From Hirudo medicinalis (taxonomy: Eukaryota; Annelida; Clitellata; Hirudinida; Hirudinidae), in contig MPNW01000005.1 of NCBI GenBank assembly GCA_011800805.1, positions 133,610 through 197,609 of the forward strand: 64,000 nucleotides of DNA, read 5' to 3'. Shown here piece by piece: positions 30,141-48,421 of this stretch. How positions within the stretch are numbered: the stretch's first letter is position 1; each line of letters starts with the position of its first letter. Position numbers and translations under genes: made by a program. The notes beneath the pieces were generated by a model. That model saw nothing but the letters and a program-made list of their open reading frames with translations, ran no database searches and had not been told where the DNA came from.

Positions 30141-33117
30141 CAGAGGGCCAATAGTAATCCTTGGGGCATGTCATTTGAAAGTATGTGGAGTAACATGTTT
30201 CATGCTTTGCTCTTCGTTGTTGTACATATGCATCATATCTCGAAACAATAATCGGTCACCAAATGCATGTACATAACACAAGGGATATTTGTCTTTGCTT
30301 ATCAGATACACTGGATGGAATTCACGGGTGATCACTGAATGTTCCACAATGTTCTTTGTGTCGATTTCTACAAGGATAATGAAAATGATGTTAAGCTATT
30401 CTAATAGACCTTTAATGCCAATATTCAATCCCAGTTAACAGAACATTGGTAGAACATTGTCGCATCCATCACCTTAGCATGCATTGCAAATGTTTTTACT
30501 TTCCGTGGAAGTGCTTGGAAGCTGATAGTTGGCATTGCTTAGGGACTTTAACTTTGTCTTTTCTTGATGCCCTTTGAACCTAATAGTAGAATGCATTTTT
30601 TGAATTTGCTGCATTTTTAAGATAATTGGTGTGCTAAATAACAGATAATATGCTAAACAGGTTGCCCCACATGAAGGCTCTTGTACTTGGTTACTTTTGT
30701 TGGTTACTTCAGAATAAAGTTACAATAATTATTTATTCAAATATTTCCTCTTTTCCCCAAAAACACTGCAAGGCTTCACTTGTGTTCAATTAGGGTCATA
30801 GATTTCCTTCTGAAAAAGGAATGAGTTCTGCCTAGTTACATGTTTCATGGCACTTCTTTCTGTTTCCTCTCGTTTGTCAGAAATGTCATTTGTTGAAATT
30901 TCTTTTGGGATCATTCTCCAATAATCATTTTAAAGCATTCATTCTTTGTGATGTTTTCCAGCCATAGTAATCTCTTATGCTAGTTTCTTGTCTGAACTGT
31001 GGCATGCTACTAAGTGGCTAAAGTAGAATTCGAATCCTCTATGTACTCATATGCATGATGATGGTTTTTATTACTCTTTCATGCTTTTATTTGTTCGTTC
31101 GTGCATCTGCCGAAACATGTGAGGTCTTGTATCACTTTCAATTGCAACCAAATGTTCATTTAACTGATAATAGTTCTGCGGTGATGATGATTTTGTTCCT
31201 CGTTTTGATATTTATTTTTTATTTATTACCTCGGCATCCTTTTCGTCGGTCTCCTTATCTGCTCAAAATTCCTTTCCTCGTGCTCACCTCCTTCATTTCG
31301 AGTTGGGTGATTTTTCTCATTTTTGGTATCTTGCATCACGAGATTTGGATTCCGTGTTTCAATTGGTCTGAGGTCTTCAAAACGTTTTAATTTTTAAAGA
31401 CAGAGATAAGAATTGTTTACGAGAGTACTTTCGCCAGTCTCTTAAACTATCAAAATTACACAGAATTATTTAAAACTTTTTCCTTTGATTCTATTTTCTG
31501 TCTTTAATGCAGTGTTGTGGTTCCTTCAAGTTTCCTTTGAATAATGAACAACTGAATTTATTTTGTCTTACTTCATGATGTTAAAGAACATGATCTTACT
31601 TTACTGAAATATCAGTTCATCAAAGACTACTCCCCCCCCCCTTGTGATTGCATGATTTTTGACTCTCATCTAAGAATGAGGACCTGTGTTGAGAAGAATG
31701 TTCTCAAGAGTTTCTCTTGTCTCTATGTATCCTTACATTTATGCTTAGGAAATTTTTCAATAGAGCATGATAATTGGTTGGCTTTTCAGATTTTTTTTTT
31801 CTAATATTAATAACCAACATTTCAAGAAAGTTTTGTATCTGATGTTGTGGAGGCAAACATTTGTCATTGATGAAGGTCATTTAAATGAGATAGCATTTTG
31901 AAAATTTATATGGTGGACTCATTTAAAATGCTGCTTAAAGTTGTTAAAGATGATACTCTGCCTTTCTTAGCTAGTCTCTGAATAAATTCCATCATCTCCA
32001 AATTTTGGGGTCGAAAGAGCTTTTCCTTCCTTGTTTATTAATTATGCTTGCTTGTGTGGAGTGAGATACCAACGTACTCCGTCGCTCTGTGTATCCATGC
32101 ATTGCTTTTACAACTCACGTGGAGGATGACATCTTAAATTTAGTTCCACTTTTAGGCAATCAATTTTATGCTTCCTGGTCAACTTATCTTTACAATTATT
32201 AAATGTTTTCTTTTTTCGAGTTTTACTCACGGTCCTATAAAGGGTTTCTGATCAGAATGCAAATCTAATTTCAACAACTGATGACCGTGAACAGCTGTAG
32301 CGATGTGTTTTTCAAATCAATATAAATCACAACTTGTAGGTTTGTTTCAATTTATTTAAAGTCATTTTGCCACAATTCTGACTAATAGAAGCTTTTTAAC
32401 TGTTTAATAATCATAAATGTATGTACATAAAAATTTTTTTATATCAATTATTGTCCAAGATGAAGCACTCTTCAAAGCATGTTTCTATTTACAACTTAGG
32501 GTCCCTCCTACACATTTTATCAAAACCTCATGGGATGCTGGATCAATTTTATGGATTTGAGTATTTTTATAATAATAATAGTAAAACTATTAATACTTAC
32601 TAATAAGTACTAATAATATTGAAATTATTAATAATAATAATAGTAAAATAATAATTATACTAATAATATTGAAATTATTTTAGGGGTGTGTGAGTTAATA
32701 ATTATGGTTAATTAAGGATTGAACGTCTATTTAAAGTCTTGAATATACGTGATTTTAACTACCTAGTATAAGTGTTTGATACATTTCGTAAAGGATGCTC
32801 GAGAGACTTGTGCTTAACACGAAAAATTATTTCAGACTCCTCCCACTTTTTAAAATCCATTATTTTTTAGATTAGGGTCAAGGTTGAGGATTAACAAATT
32901 CGCAATACACAGCAGGCAGCTCATGGCAGATTAGGATCCTGATGAATGTTGGAAAAGTAAGGAAATTAATCAAATTTTTCAAAAATCGTATCATTGTAAG
33001 TTGTATAAATTTAAAAAAGATAGCCATAACTAAAAATTGGTAACACAAAAAACAAATTAATTTAATTTCTTGATCAGTATTAATTGGTTGGTTCAAGCTC
33101 CGTGATAAAGACACTGT
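30141..33117. other. Gene-poor 3 kb stretch
   Basis: AT-rich sequence with long T runs and (AAT)n tracts around 32560-32690. One 111-codon open frame (31055-31390) is hydrophobic but T-rich throughout, as expected for AT-rich noncoding DNA. No domain, splice pattern or RNA gene recognised. Confidence 0.5.
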
Positions 33118-34721
33118 TTGTCGGGAATACGATATTTGACAGGAGGTGTTAGGATTGAGCGTTTATTGAGAATATCAGAGTTTGAAGTACGCCTTCCTAA
33201 GAATCGTGAGATTAGAGCCTCACACATCAAGAATAGGAATAATAACGAGTTTCCATCCCTGACTCGAAATATCGAAGACAACGTCTTCGAAGAGATTAAT
33301 CTACTGCTTATAGAAAACAGGAATTTTAAAAAGGGCTGTATAACCTGGAAGATCTTGAACCTTCTAAAGGAATATACCATCCCAACGATGGAAAAGGAGA
33401 AAAATTACTCCTACGAAACCTTGATCCCACTACAGGTATTAATCCAAGAACGAAACTGTTCTGATGAGAGCTATAAAAAAAATTCATTACGAAAATCGTT
33501 CTACAGACGATTACCAAACAAAACTACAACTACTAAATGACTTCCTACTTATAAGGAAGAACATGGAAGACAAACAACACACAGAAGAATGCACAGGTGC
33601 ATCAGGCAAACAACCAAACATCTTATTTTGAGAGAACATTCTTAAGAAGAAACCCCACAAAAATATCGGAGGTGGACGAAACAGCGAACCCAAACGTTCC
33701 CTAACAGGGAAAAAAAAACCCATCGAAGGAAAAAAAAAACAAGAGTGACAGAAAAGATAATAATAATCACTAACCAAACACCACGAACGAGAAATAGATC
33801 TATAATAATATATAACGAAAAACTAAATGAAACCAATCCCGTTACAGGAGCAATGTGCTACTCATCTAGCTATGTAACTCTAATTAACGTTAATGAACAA
33901 CTTTCAATAGCAACAACCAAATGAAACCTCAGAGAAGAGACACGGAAAAGGAGAAAAAAAAAGTAAAGAAACCGACAAAACAAACCTTAAGCCATATAAA
34001 CACATCAGCAACAGTAGATTCAATTAGAGACAGTCAAGTCAAATACAATAGGAACAATTCAATTAGAGACAGTCAAGTCAAATACAATAGGAACAATTCA
34101 ATTGAGACAAATACAAACACAATGGACATAATCGCAATAGAGACAAATTAACAGAGATAAGCAATAGAATCGAACACAACAGAGACAAACACACCAATCT
34201 CAAAAGAAATCAATGAAACCACAAATCCCACGAACACACCAACCGCAACGTCAACAGCAAAGGATAAGGATCAAGAAAAAGATGACAATGAAAAATATGA
34301 AAATGAAATAGAAAAATCTGAGGAAAAATACGACAACACCAACAGCCACCAACCAAGAGGGACCACAACATCAGGAAGAGAGATCTGCATCCCATGCCAG
34401 GTTTTCTATGGGCCGTAACATATGCAAGAACTCCGTAAGAAGATGAGGAAAACGGAATACAGAGTGTTCGCACATACAATCTTAGCAAAACTGATGTACA
34501 AAATCGCAGATATATACAAAAAAGGCGAGAAACGGCTAAGAAAAGCACAGCCATTCCAGAGGTTCATCATCGATGAGATACAGCGAGGTCTTGATCTCGC
34601 CTTCGAGAACATTGACGACGGCCTCATCGCCAGTTCGTCAATTGAGGAACACCTCGGCCATCTGGAGAAAAGATATGAAAAGTGCTTAAAAGATTTCACG
34701 AATTTCCGTGAACACGGATAA
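33118..34721 (+). mobile_element. Decayed A-rich coding region, probable mobile-element remnant
   Basis: About 1.6 kb in which the plus strand is A- and C-rich and T-poor, unlike both flanks. The longest pieces are 33118-33540 (LPKNREIRASHIKNRNNNEF...) and 34422-34721, a Lys/Arg-rich helical piece ending KDFTNFREHG. Between them open pieces continue in other frames, for example KLQLLNDFLLIRKNMEDKQH from about 33520 and an acidic Asn/Lys-rich stretch at 34195-34419 ending in CIPCQVFYGP. This is the picture of one long reading frame broken by several frameshifts and stops. No reverse transcriptase, integrase or transposase motif is visible, so the class is unknown. Strand-biased A-rich composition is common in retroelement genes, but that is only suggestive. 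Confidence 0.4.
34018..34110 (+). repeat. 39-bp tandem repeat, just over two copies
   Basis: The unit beginning ATTCAATTAGAGACAGTC occurs at 34018 and 34057 as identical 39-bp copies, followed by a partial, diverged third copy from 34096. The length is 13 codons, so the repeat does not shift the frame of the decayed coding region. Confidence 0.9.
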
Positions 34722-35149
34722 GTATGAATTTGCTGTCTCGATCAGACATGGGGTACTTGGTACTTGTACTTGCACTCCTACTTGAACCTCGAGTTCTTGT
34801 TCCCATTTTACTGAAAATCATGTTTATTGACGTTTATTTGCTGAATTGGATTTGTTAAATGAAACATAGCACGATTAAAAAGTACTTCCTATTCATATTG
34901 TTTGAAATTTGGATTTTCGTATTCAATTAAAGTAAGCCTAGGTTGTGCTCCATGTTGCTCAGCTGTAGAAGAATATTTGGGCCTCACACGGGAGAAAGAA
35001 TTGCTGCGGCAATACTCGAAAAGTATTCTATTAAGCAAAGAATAGATTATATAATAACTAATAGCGAATATGAAGAAAGCTCTCAGTATTACTTTGACTT
35101 GCCTAGGAAATGAAAGTGATGCCAGTGAAAGCTGCAAAAGCGGCAGAAT

Positions 35150-35458
35150 TTGGACATTGATGATGAAGAGGAAGTTCAAAATGTTATTAGCAATCACGAA
35201 AATAACGATTGTCATGTTTTGATAATTCCTTGCACCTTACAGTGAATGCTAAAGAATGCTAAAAGTGTCTCAACATCATTAGCAAAATCTTACAACCTAA
35301 CCTGCTTGTTACATCACAGCACAAAATTCAGGGGTGTTTTTGAGCAGGTGTTCGGAAGTAATAAGAGCATTCAAATTGATGTTAACACACGTTGGAATTC
35401 CAAATTATGGCAAATTAAAGCTCTGCTTTTCCTTGATTCTGAACAATTGGCATTGTAA
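35150..35458 (+). pseudogene. hAT-superfamily transposase fragment, degenerate
   Basis: Reading on the plus strand, an acidic stretch (DIDDEEEVQNVISNHEN) leads into CHVLIIPCTLQ, a stop at 35242-35244, then MLKNAKSVSTSLAKSYNLTC, KFRGVFEQVFG and IDVNTRWNSKLWQIKALLFL, then another stop. A CxxHxLQL-like segment, a KNAKSV/STK helix and the NTRWNS motif are typical of hAT (ZBED-like) transposases. The catalytic DDE regions and C-terminal dimerisation domain are absent, and an in-frame stop interrupts what remains. No terminal inverted repeats were identified. A dead fragment. Confidence 0.65.
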
Positions 35459-36246
35459 CTAGAAAATGAGAACTAAAGCGGCCTCCTCCCAAATTCACGA
35501 AGTTGTGACTTTAAACTGTGCAGTGTCGTCAGTATTAACGTTGGTCAATCACGCGAAGGATTTTAATTATTCAAAATATTCGTCTATGTGTGACTAATTG
35601 AGTCACTGCAGCTTCAAAGTGGAGCTTTAATTATAAAGTCAAGCACAATTTATTGCAATAAGGAGTATGAATTAACATGTAATAAATCCAACGAAAAGTT
35701 TTGTAATTCGGTAGTAAGTATTAATTATAAGTGACTAATTTTTGAAAATTGACAAAATACGATTAAGTTAAAAATTGTAAAACGTAAAATGAACTGTTAA
35801 AGGCAATTCATTGACTTCGTTGTGTAACGATTTGGTGGCGCGAACTCCGAACAACAAGTTTTTGATTCGCATTTTAAATTAAGGACATTATTTGGGCTGT
35901 ATAGGTTTGTCAGCTTTTTATGAATTTAATCTGCAAAATAGTTTTACGCTCAATTTCCTTGAGTCGACTATTTATAACTCGTCGGGCCTATAAGTTTGCA
36001 TTCTATGCTTTCTACATTAAAGGTTATTATTATCATTTAGTTTATCATATTCAGCAGATGTTAGGCTAACGTGAAAAGACAAATTAGTAAATAAGTTAAA
36101 GTGTTAAAGCTTACATGGGTTATTAGCGGTAATGGATTGGGAATATTTAATCCATTTCACATGCAATTAATTCTACTGATCATAGAAAATAAATAATCCA
36201 AATTTGGACAAATGTTGTGAGGATGAGTGATTTTGTTTGAAGGAAT
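35459..36246. other. PIWI upstream region
   Basis: About 790 bp of AT-rich sequence between the transposase fragment and the PIWI start. No gene recognised. The PIWI promoter probably lies here. Confidence 0.4.
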
Positions 36247-42013
<5,767 letters not shown>

Positions 42014-42742
42014 GACGGCTTCGGCCTCAATAAACGGCCAATTATTTTCTGCAGAACATTTGCATCAACGCGAGTTGTTTGTTTGTGTATGGTGGAAGAA
42101 TTTATGCCTGACACCCTTTTTACAATTTGTTAAAGTTCCTCTAGGGGAACATAATAATGGTCTCAATGCAATAATAAAAATATATAATAAAAATGAGTTA
42201 CGGGAACCCAATTTTGCTGGTGGAAATGATGACGAGCCTCGAGTGAGAACCCACTAAAAAGACGAGGATCATGTTTTATTTGCAGGCATGAAACATATAT
42301 ACATGAATGTCATCTACAATCAAATGACGACCATGTCATGCTGGTTTGCTTCTCAACCGATTCATTGAAATGGGATTTAAAAAAAGGCATCATTAGATGC
42401 TTGAAACATTGGAGTTTGGTCTCTGTATAAAACATTGGTATCAAGTCATGTTCATGTAAAAAAATTTTTTTCTATTCAAACTCAGCCTAATTATCAATTA
42501 ACAAAACAAAAACAACTGAGAGAGTGATGGCACAAAGGAGATCCGACTCAGTAAGAGACCTTGTTGAAATTGAGTTCCATGAAGCACGACGCTTGAGCAA
42601 GTTCTGAGACGAGATGGAAATATAATTTCACAGAAAACGATGCGACATCTTTTGCTTTGGGGCCCTACTAGGTTAGATCATTTGAGGCAGCTGAGTGGAA
42701 ATTTTGATATGCACTTAAGATTTCAATTTGAATTTGGTTCAT
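42014..42742. other. Convergent 3' spacer (PIWI / GALNT)
   Basis: About 730 bp between convergent stop codons, with AATAAA/AATAAAA at 42028 and 42172. No coding signal seen. Confidence 0.55.
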
Positions 42743-45700
42743 TCACTCTTGACTGATTTTTGGAGTGTTTCTTCTCCAGTGCCAGACTTGGTTGTCTGCA
42801 CCAGTGCACTTTTCCATTGCCAGTGTCTTTAAGTTTTTGTAAATCGTAAGGCACAATCTGGTGATGACGTGGTAGATCGTTTGGTCCTGCAAAGTATTTT
42901 GAATCGGTTGTTGATGTTTAAGATTGATAACAGCAGCTTAATGGCAATGATATTTATCAGATCAAGAAAGACAATCAAGATTAGTGGTTGTCCTAAAGAT
43001 AAATATTCTTTATGAATGGATTGTCACATCAATCAGCTGATAAATAAGGGAAGTCGTAGAATTATAGATTGTTTGATTGGTATAGACAGATGCTTCTGAC
43101 CCTTACAAATTAACTATTATTAATAAATAACTAAACTAATGGTAATAATAGATGGATGACGAATGTGTATATCTCACTGGTCTGTATTGCCATTCCTGAT
43201 TTCCTTTCAACCCATGACAAGGAAAGATTTTCACCCCGTTTCCAGCATAATCTAAGCAGGCCCCCTCGGAGTTCTCCACATAAATTTCATTCCTTTTCGT
43301 CAGGTACCACATCTGAAAACGACATAATGTTGATTAAAAACATACTAATATAATAAAATGCAAGGAGAAGCACAAAATATTTAATAAAGGCACCAATAAA
43401 TGAAACAAAAAACATGTGAGAGGTGTCCAACATTACTCTCCAAAAATTTTATGAATGCCTATTTACCTGTGAAGGGCGCCCTCCAAAGCAAGTGGATGCT
43501 TTCACTAAAGTTTCATCACTTGCTTTCGTGAATGTTACCTCCAGGCACGTTGGCTCTCCTTTTTTAGGGTCAACCAGCTTTGATTTGATCTACAAGCAGC
43601 AACAGAAAGCTATAATTATGATTTAACATTCATAGAACTCAATCACGTTTAATTCTAAGATGCCTTTAAAATTTGGAGCACGCGAGTGGCTTTCAGTGGC
43701 ATTAAAATCAAACTTCTATGTTCGGGTTTGCGACATTTACCTCTCCGATCGCAAAGGACCTGTCGGGAACAAACTGCTGTGGATAGATATTATCCAGATA
43801 CCACTGGAATGACTTGCATTGCAGACTTTTCCTGAGAGCAACTCGTTCTGATATGTCACCATAATTTCCCTGAATCAAAATGAATTCAAACGTTGTCCAA
43901 AATTTCTTTTGAAGCCATTTTCCATATCTGTGCACTGAATGCACTATGGCAAGGTATATGAGTATAATGACATTGTTGTTTTGAAATAATTAAGTTTCAA
44001 ACATTTAGGTAGCACTTTGTGTTAAAATACCAGGTGATGGGAGATCTTTTGTAAGTAATACTTGCTGTAGTCGTCCATCCACACCAGGGCAGTTCTTATG
44101 GAGTTCCTCCTGACGGCATCTGCCACTGTCCATCTATAGGGACTTCTTTTCCTGAACACGTGGCCAACATGTGAACACTGGATTATCTCCAGCGATCCTC
44201 CACACATCCATATCTTCAAACACGCAACAAATTTAATAGAACTTGTTCAAGGCAGAAAATCATGAATTCTTTTAGGTATCTGCAGTGCAATATCTTATAT
44301 TTTGATTTGACATTTGTCTATTACTTGTAAAATTAACAAATTATAAATTACACAAATTTTTAAATAAACTGACATTTAATATAAAAAAAAATTATTAAAA
44401 AAGTAAATCTGAATTGAAACAAAATAATCCAATAAATCCATCAGCATGCAGGTCAAAAAGGCAAGACATAAAGCACCTACCCTGAACGACAGCTCGAGAT
44501 TTTCACCTCCCCAAACTTCCATGCCGGATCATAAGCTCCGATCCTCTCAAAATATTTCCTGCTTATTGAAAACAAACCCCCTGCCATTGTGGGGCTCCTG
44601 AAAATTTTAATAAAGTTGAATTTAAAACAAAATTTCAAAAAAAAATCAACCCGAGTCGGCATAAGAGCTGAAATGATGAGATTAATGTGCCAATCTTCAT
44701 GTTATTTCTAAGTCACGATAAATCATACCGATGCATAACTAAAAGAGCAGATATTAATTAAGATGATGACGATGATGATGATAATAATAATAATAATTTT
44801 GATGTCAATCAAATGTTCTTCTTGTGAGTTCTATGACGGATAAAATCCTAATTGGTAAATGATAATGATCCTAATGATTAAATCTGCTCGACACTTTCGA
44901 GTTTTCAAAGCCTCATCGTCAATGATTATTAGTCGAAATAGAAAACATGAAAATGTAACAGTGAAAATAATTATGATAAAATTACTACCAGTGGCAGTTT
45001 ATTTCATAAAAATATTAATTTATTTACTTTACAACGTGAGATGGTCTAGAACTACCTGAGAGGTTCGATATCACTTTTTCTTTTTGCAGCCATGTCGTGG
45101 GGAATGGCATGCCAAGTGAACTGCAAGTTCCAATCGAATCCACCGAGGTTGGTGATGGAGGCGGGGCCAAACAAATACTTAAAGTTTCCTTCGTCGATGA
45201 CGTCAATGACGGGAGTCACGACATGTGTCTCATCTTCCTGGATTCTTTTTAAGAGAGGTTGCAACCATCCTGTTCACGCATGGAACGATTTTATTAATGC
45301 TCAGAAAAATCACACAAATGGATGTTGAAATTATTCGTCAAAGAGATCTGGCAACCGATTTCTTTGGTTAGTTAATGTCCATTTCATAGCTAGATGACAA
45401 CATAGCTAGGACAACCAAAATTTAAACTAGCCTTTTGTGCATTCACAGTGAGAATCCAGAAAGGTGAGAACATCTCCCTTTGCCTTGGCAGCACCCATGA
45501 GTCGTGCCCTGATTAAGCCTTGCCTCTTGTCGGCTCTGAGAATTTTTACTTTGCTGAACTGGGACATGTACCTGTCCAATTGAATCCCCAAGTGATCTGG
45601 AATGTAAGTGCAGATAATAATAACAATTACATTAATAACGACAACAATAATAATAATGAATTGATAACTAAGCTTAATTAATAACTTCTAATTCATAATA

Positions 45701-46941
45701 ATTAGTTCCAGTGCAAGATGAAAGTGAAAATTATTACTATAAAAGATAAAATTGTACATATGTTGTAACCAATGCATATATGCGACAGAAACTCAGCTGA
45801 CTGTCAGTAGCGGTCATGAATTTTGCTCTGGCTCAGTTAGGAGTTCAAATCCTAGTCCCCTCACAAGAGTTTCTGTCACAACAACGATCACTTCTACCGA
45901 CCTCATAAAATTTCAATCTAGTTGAAATAGTTACTAATTCTGACCTCTGTCAGAAAAGTCATCCACGAGGATGATTTCTTCTATCAGTTTAGGGGGAGAC
46001 CTGTCGAAGACACTATGAACAGTTCTCAGGAGAACATTCCAATCTTCATTGTGGAAGATGATGATGACAGACGTGTTGATTTTGATGTCAGAGTAATCTT
46101 CTTTCTTGCACCTGACATGGCAGATTAAATTCACAGTTGCATATTTGAAATACATATTTAAAAATAAACAAATACTTGAATATTAAATTACTAATTGGTT
46201 CCACTATAAACATAAATTAGCGCAATCTTACAGCCGATCCCTCGGATCAACGAGGCTTCTGTGCAAAGAAATTTTGTCACTTGCGTATCCATTGAAAGCA
46301 TTTTCATTCCACAACTTGTCAAACTTTATTTTTTCATCAGGCATCAGGGATGAGGCATTCACAATGTAAGCAATTCCAAGTTCACCTGAGAAATTGCATT
46401 GAACATATGCTTTTGTACTGAATTATCATGATGAACAAAAAATGCAAAGTATAGATTTAAAATTATAACTCACTCATAAACATGATAAGCAACTCAGCTT
46501 AACTTAATTTCAACAGAAAATATAAAAATTTATACCTGGTGCATTGGGGTACTCTGGTTCTTCAGGAGTGAATAATTCCCACCTGGGATGAATGAGACCC
46601 TTGGCAATGAGGGCCCTTGTTTCATTATCCAAGCTTCCATAGTCAAAGACATTTTCCAATTTTTTGTCATTATTTTTAACTGTGAAACCTAAACTTTGAG
46701 CTTCATTTAGCAGTTTGTGACCCTCGATAAACCTGCGTTGTAATTCTGCATCCCTAGAATTCAAGCTAATTGATGCTGAATTGCCATGATCTAATCCCGG
46801 TCTTTTTGTTAGTGAATGACTTATTTCGTGTCTTTCCAAAATAATGCTAGACTGAATTCTCAAAATGATCAGACATGCTATCCAGAAAAAAGTTCCAGCA
46901 AATGCAACTTTGATAAGCAATCTCCTAGTCTTCCTAAGCAT
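42743..46941 (-). CDS. GALNT: Polypeptide N-acetylgalactosaminyltransferase, one apparent frame lesion
   Basis: Golgi type II enzyme that starts mucin-type O-glycans by adding GalNAc to Ser/Thr. Eleven exons: 46536-46941, 46232-46385, 45945-46111, 45432-45596, 45056-45269, 44481-44597, 44031-44213, 43741-43869, 43467-43589, 43178-43312, 42743-42886. The N-terminus has a short basic tail and membrane anchor ([18 protein letters not shown]). The GT-A domain shows [30 protein letters not shown], the metal site DSH in [11 protein letters not shown], and the Gal/GalNAc-T motif [12 protein letters not shown] ricin-B lectin domain ends the protein ([18 protein letters not shown]). Exon 6 has 117 bases where the frame needs 118: it enters in frame ([20 protein letters not shown]) and leaves in frame, but one base seems missing near 44513-44518. 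Intron 4 begins GC rather than GT. Subfamily not assigned. Confidence 0.92.
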
Positions 46942-48421
46942 CTGAAAAATACAAATTTATAATACATAATAGAGATCCGTATTATAAGTAATAATAGGTT
47001 TAATTACTGATAATGGGTGTTTCGCATTAATTCACAAAATTATGTCAAAATTTACTGGTAGCCAAACGATTTGTCGCATATTATTGTAATTTCTTCCTGT
47101 ATTATGCAGATGTAAAATAAACTTCAGCAGGATGCAAAATTTAACTAAAAAAAACTATACGACACATTTATTCTGACTTTAAACTACAAAACGATAAAAA
47201 AAAATAAAACTCGAATAATGTCCAGGCCGATGTCGAGGTATCACTCGTTCTTAACCTGTTTGTTTCGGTGTGTAACGGCAATTACAAAGCGCGAGAACCC
47301 ATCTCGAGAAGTGCATTGTCAAAGTATTGGTGGTCTTCAGCAATGTCTATCGTTAATAAATTTGTTTACATAACAAAAATTATACTAGTTTTCTAAATTT
47401 CAAAGGATAAATATAGTTTTCAACGATACTTATATGCTAGAAATCAACGAACATAGATTTCCATACTATTGCTTGATATGCCCAAGTAATTTTCAGGGAT
47501 AGAATATGTGTGACTGTTTTCGGCTCCTAATTTTGAAATGTTCATTTTATTGAATTTATATTCTACATGGAGTTTACCAAAACATGAATAAATTGTGATA
47601 ATTGTATTAAGTAGTGCTTTGCTGAAAATTCTTCTGTGGAATGAAAAATTGACATTAATCTTTAATTGATTAACTGTGGAAAAACGTTTTGCTTAAACAG
47701 GAAAGTTGAAACAAAGTATGACGATTTAGCTTATCTACCAGTTCCACTGAGACTCATTTTCAGGGTACAGCAAACCTTTGCTCAAACCTCAAAATTTTCT
47801 AACATTTGGTTGATGACTATTTTTTCATCCCTGCCCTTCCTCCGAATTATGTGCCTGACAATATGAATTCCCTTAAGATATAAGTTCACTTCACTGTTAT
47901 TTTTACATATCTCACTATGAATTAATAATTAATGAATTAATTTCATGGTTATAACTCGTGATTCTGTTTTGGAACAATAAATTTCATTTACGTCTCTTAC
48001 TGCAAAAGTGAGCTGTGCAACTTCAGCTGTGAAGCAAAGCTCAACATTCATTCGGAAGAAAAAAGAAATTTCCCTTCTACGGATGCGTTTTAATAACTAG
48101 TCGATTAGTTACTAAAATTTTTAACACATGGCATGAACTTAAGAAAAAATTTTTGATCTTGATGCGAAGAGATGTTTGTATATAATTCATTTTAGAAAAA
48201 AAATAGCCAAGCTAAAAATGAAATACTTATGAATTGCCATATCTGTAATAAGTGGATAAGTGCCTATCACACCTGAAAAATATTTGCCTCGAACGCTAAT
48301 ACACTTCAAACACTTGATAGGCGCTGCTATCCAAGCAACGAAACCAGCATTAGGCGTTGTAACTCTTTATTCGTCCAAATACATTGACCTTTTGCCAACA
48401 GTATTCTAATTCTAACCAAAA
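46942..48421. promoter_or_regulatory. Divergent spacer between GALNT and the motorless myosin-XV-like gene
   Basis: About 1.5 kb between outward-facing starts. The open frame at 47666-47866 shows no domain. I searched this stretch on the plus strand for myosin motor hallmarks (P-loop GESGAGKT, switch I, switch II, relay) and saw none; it is also too short to hold a motor of about 2 kb of coding sequence plus introns. Confidence 0.6.

Noticed and set aside
31055..31390. 111-codon hydrophobic open frame with a signal-peptide-like start
   Set aside because: The hydrophobicity follows from T-rich codons in AT-rich DNA; no family match and no partner exons.
34210..34699. Cys/Leu/Phe-rich minus-strand frames opposite the decayed element
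   Set aside because: Complement of an A-rich strand; composition alone explains the lack of stops.
47666..47866. Open frame upstream of the myosin-XV-like start, tested as a motor-domain exon
   Set aside because: No P-loop, switch or relay motif, and no splice path into the MyTH4 exons.
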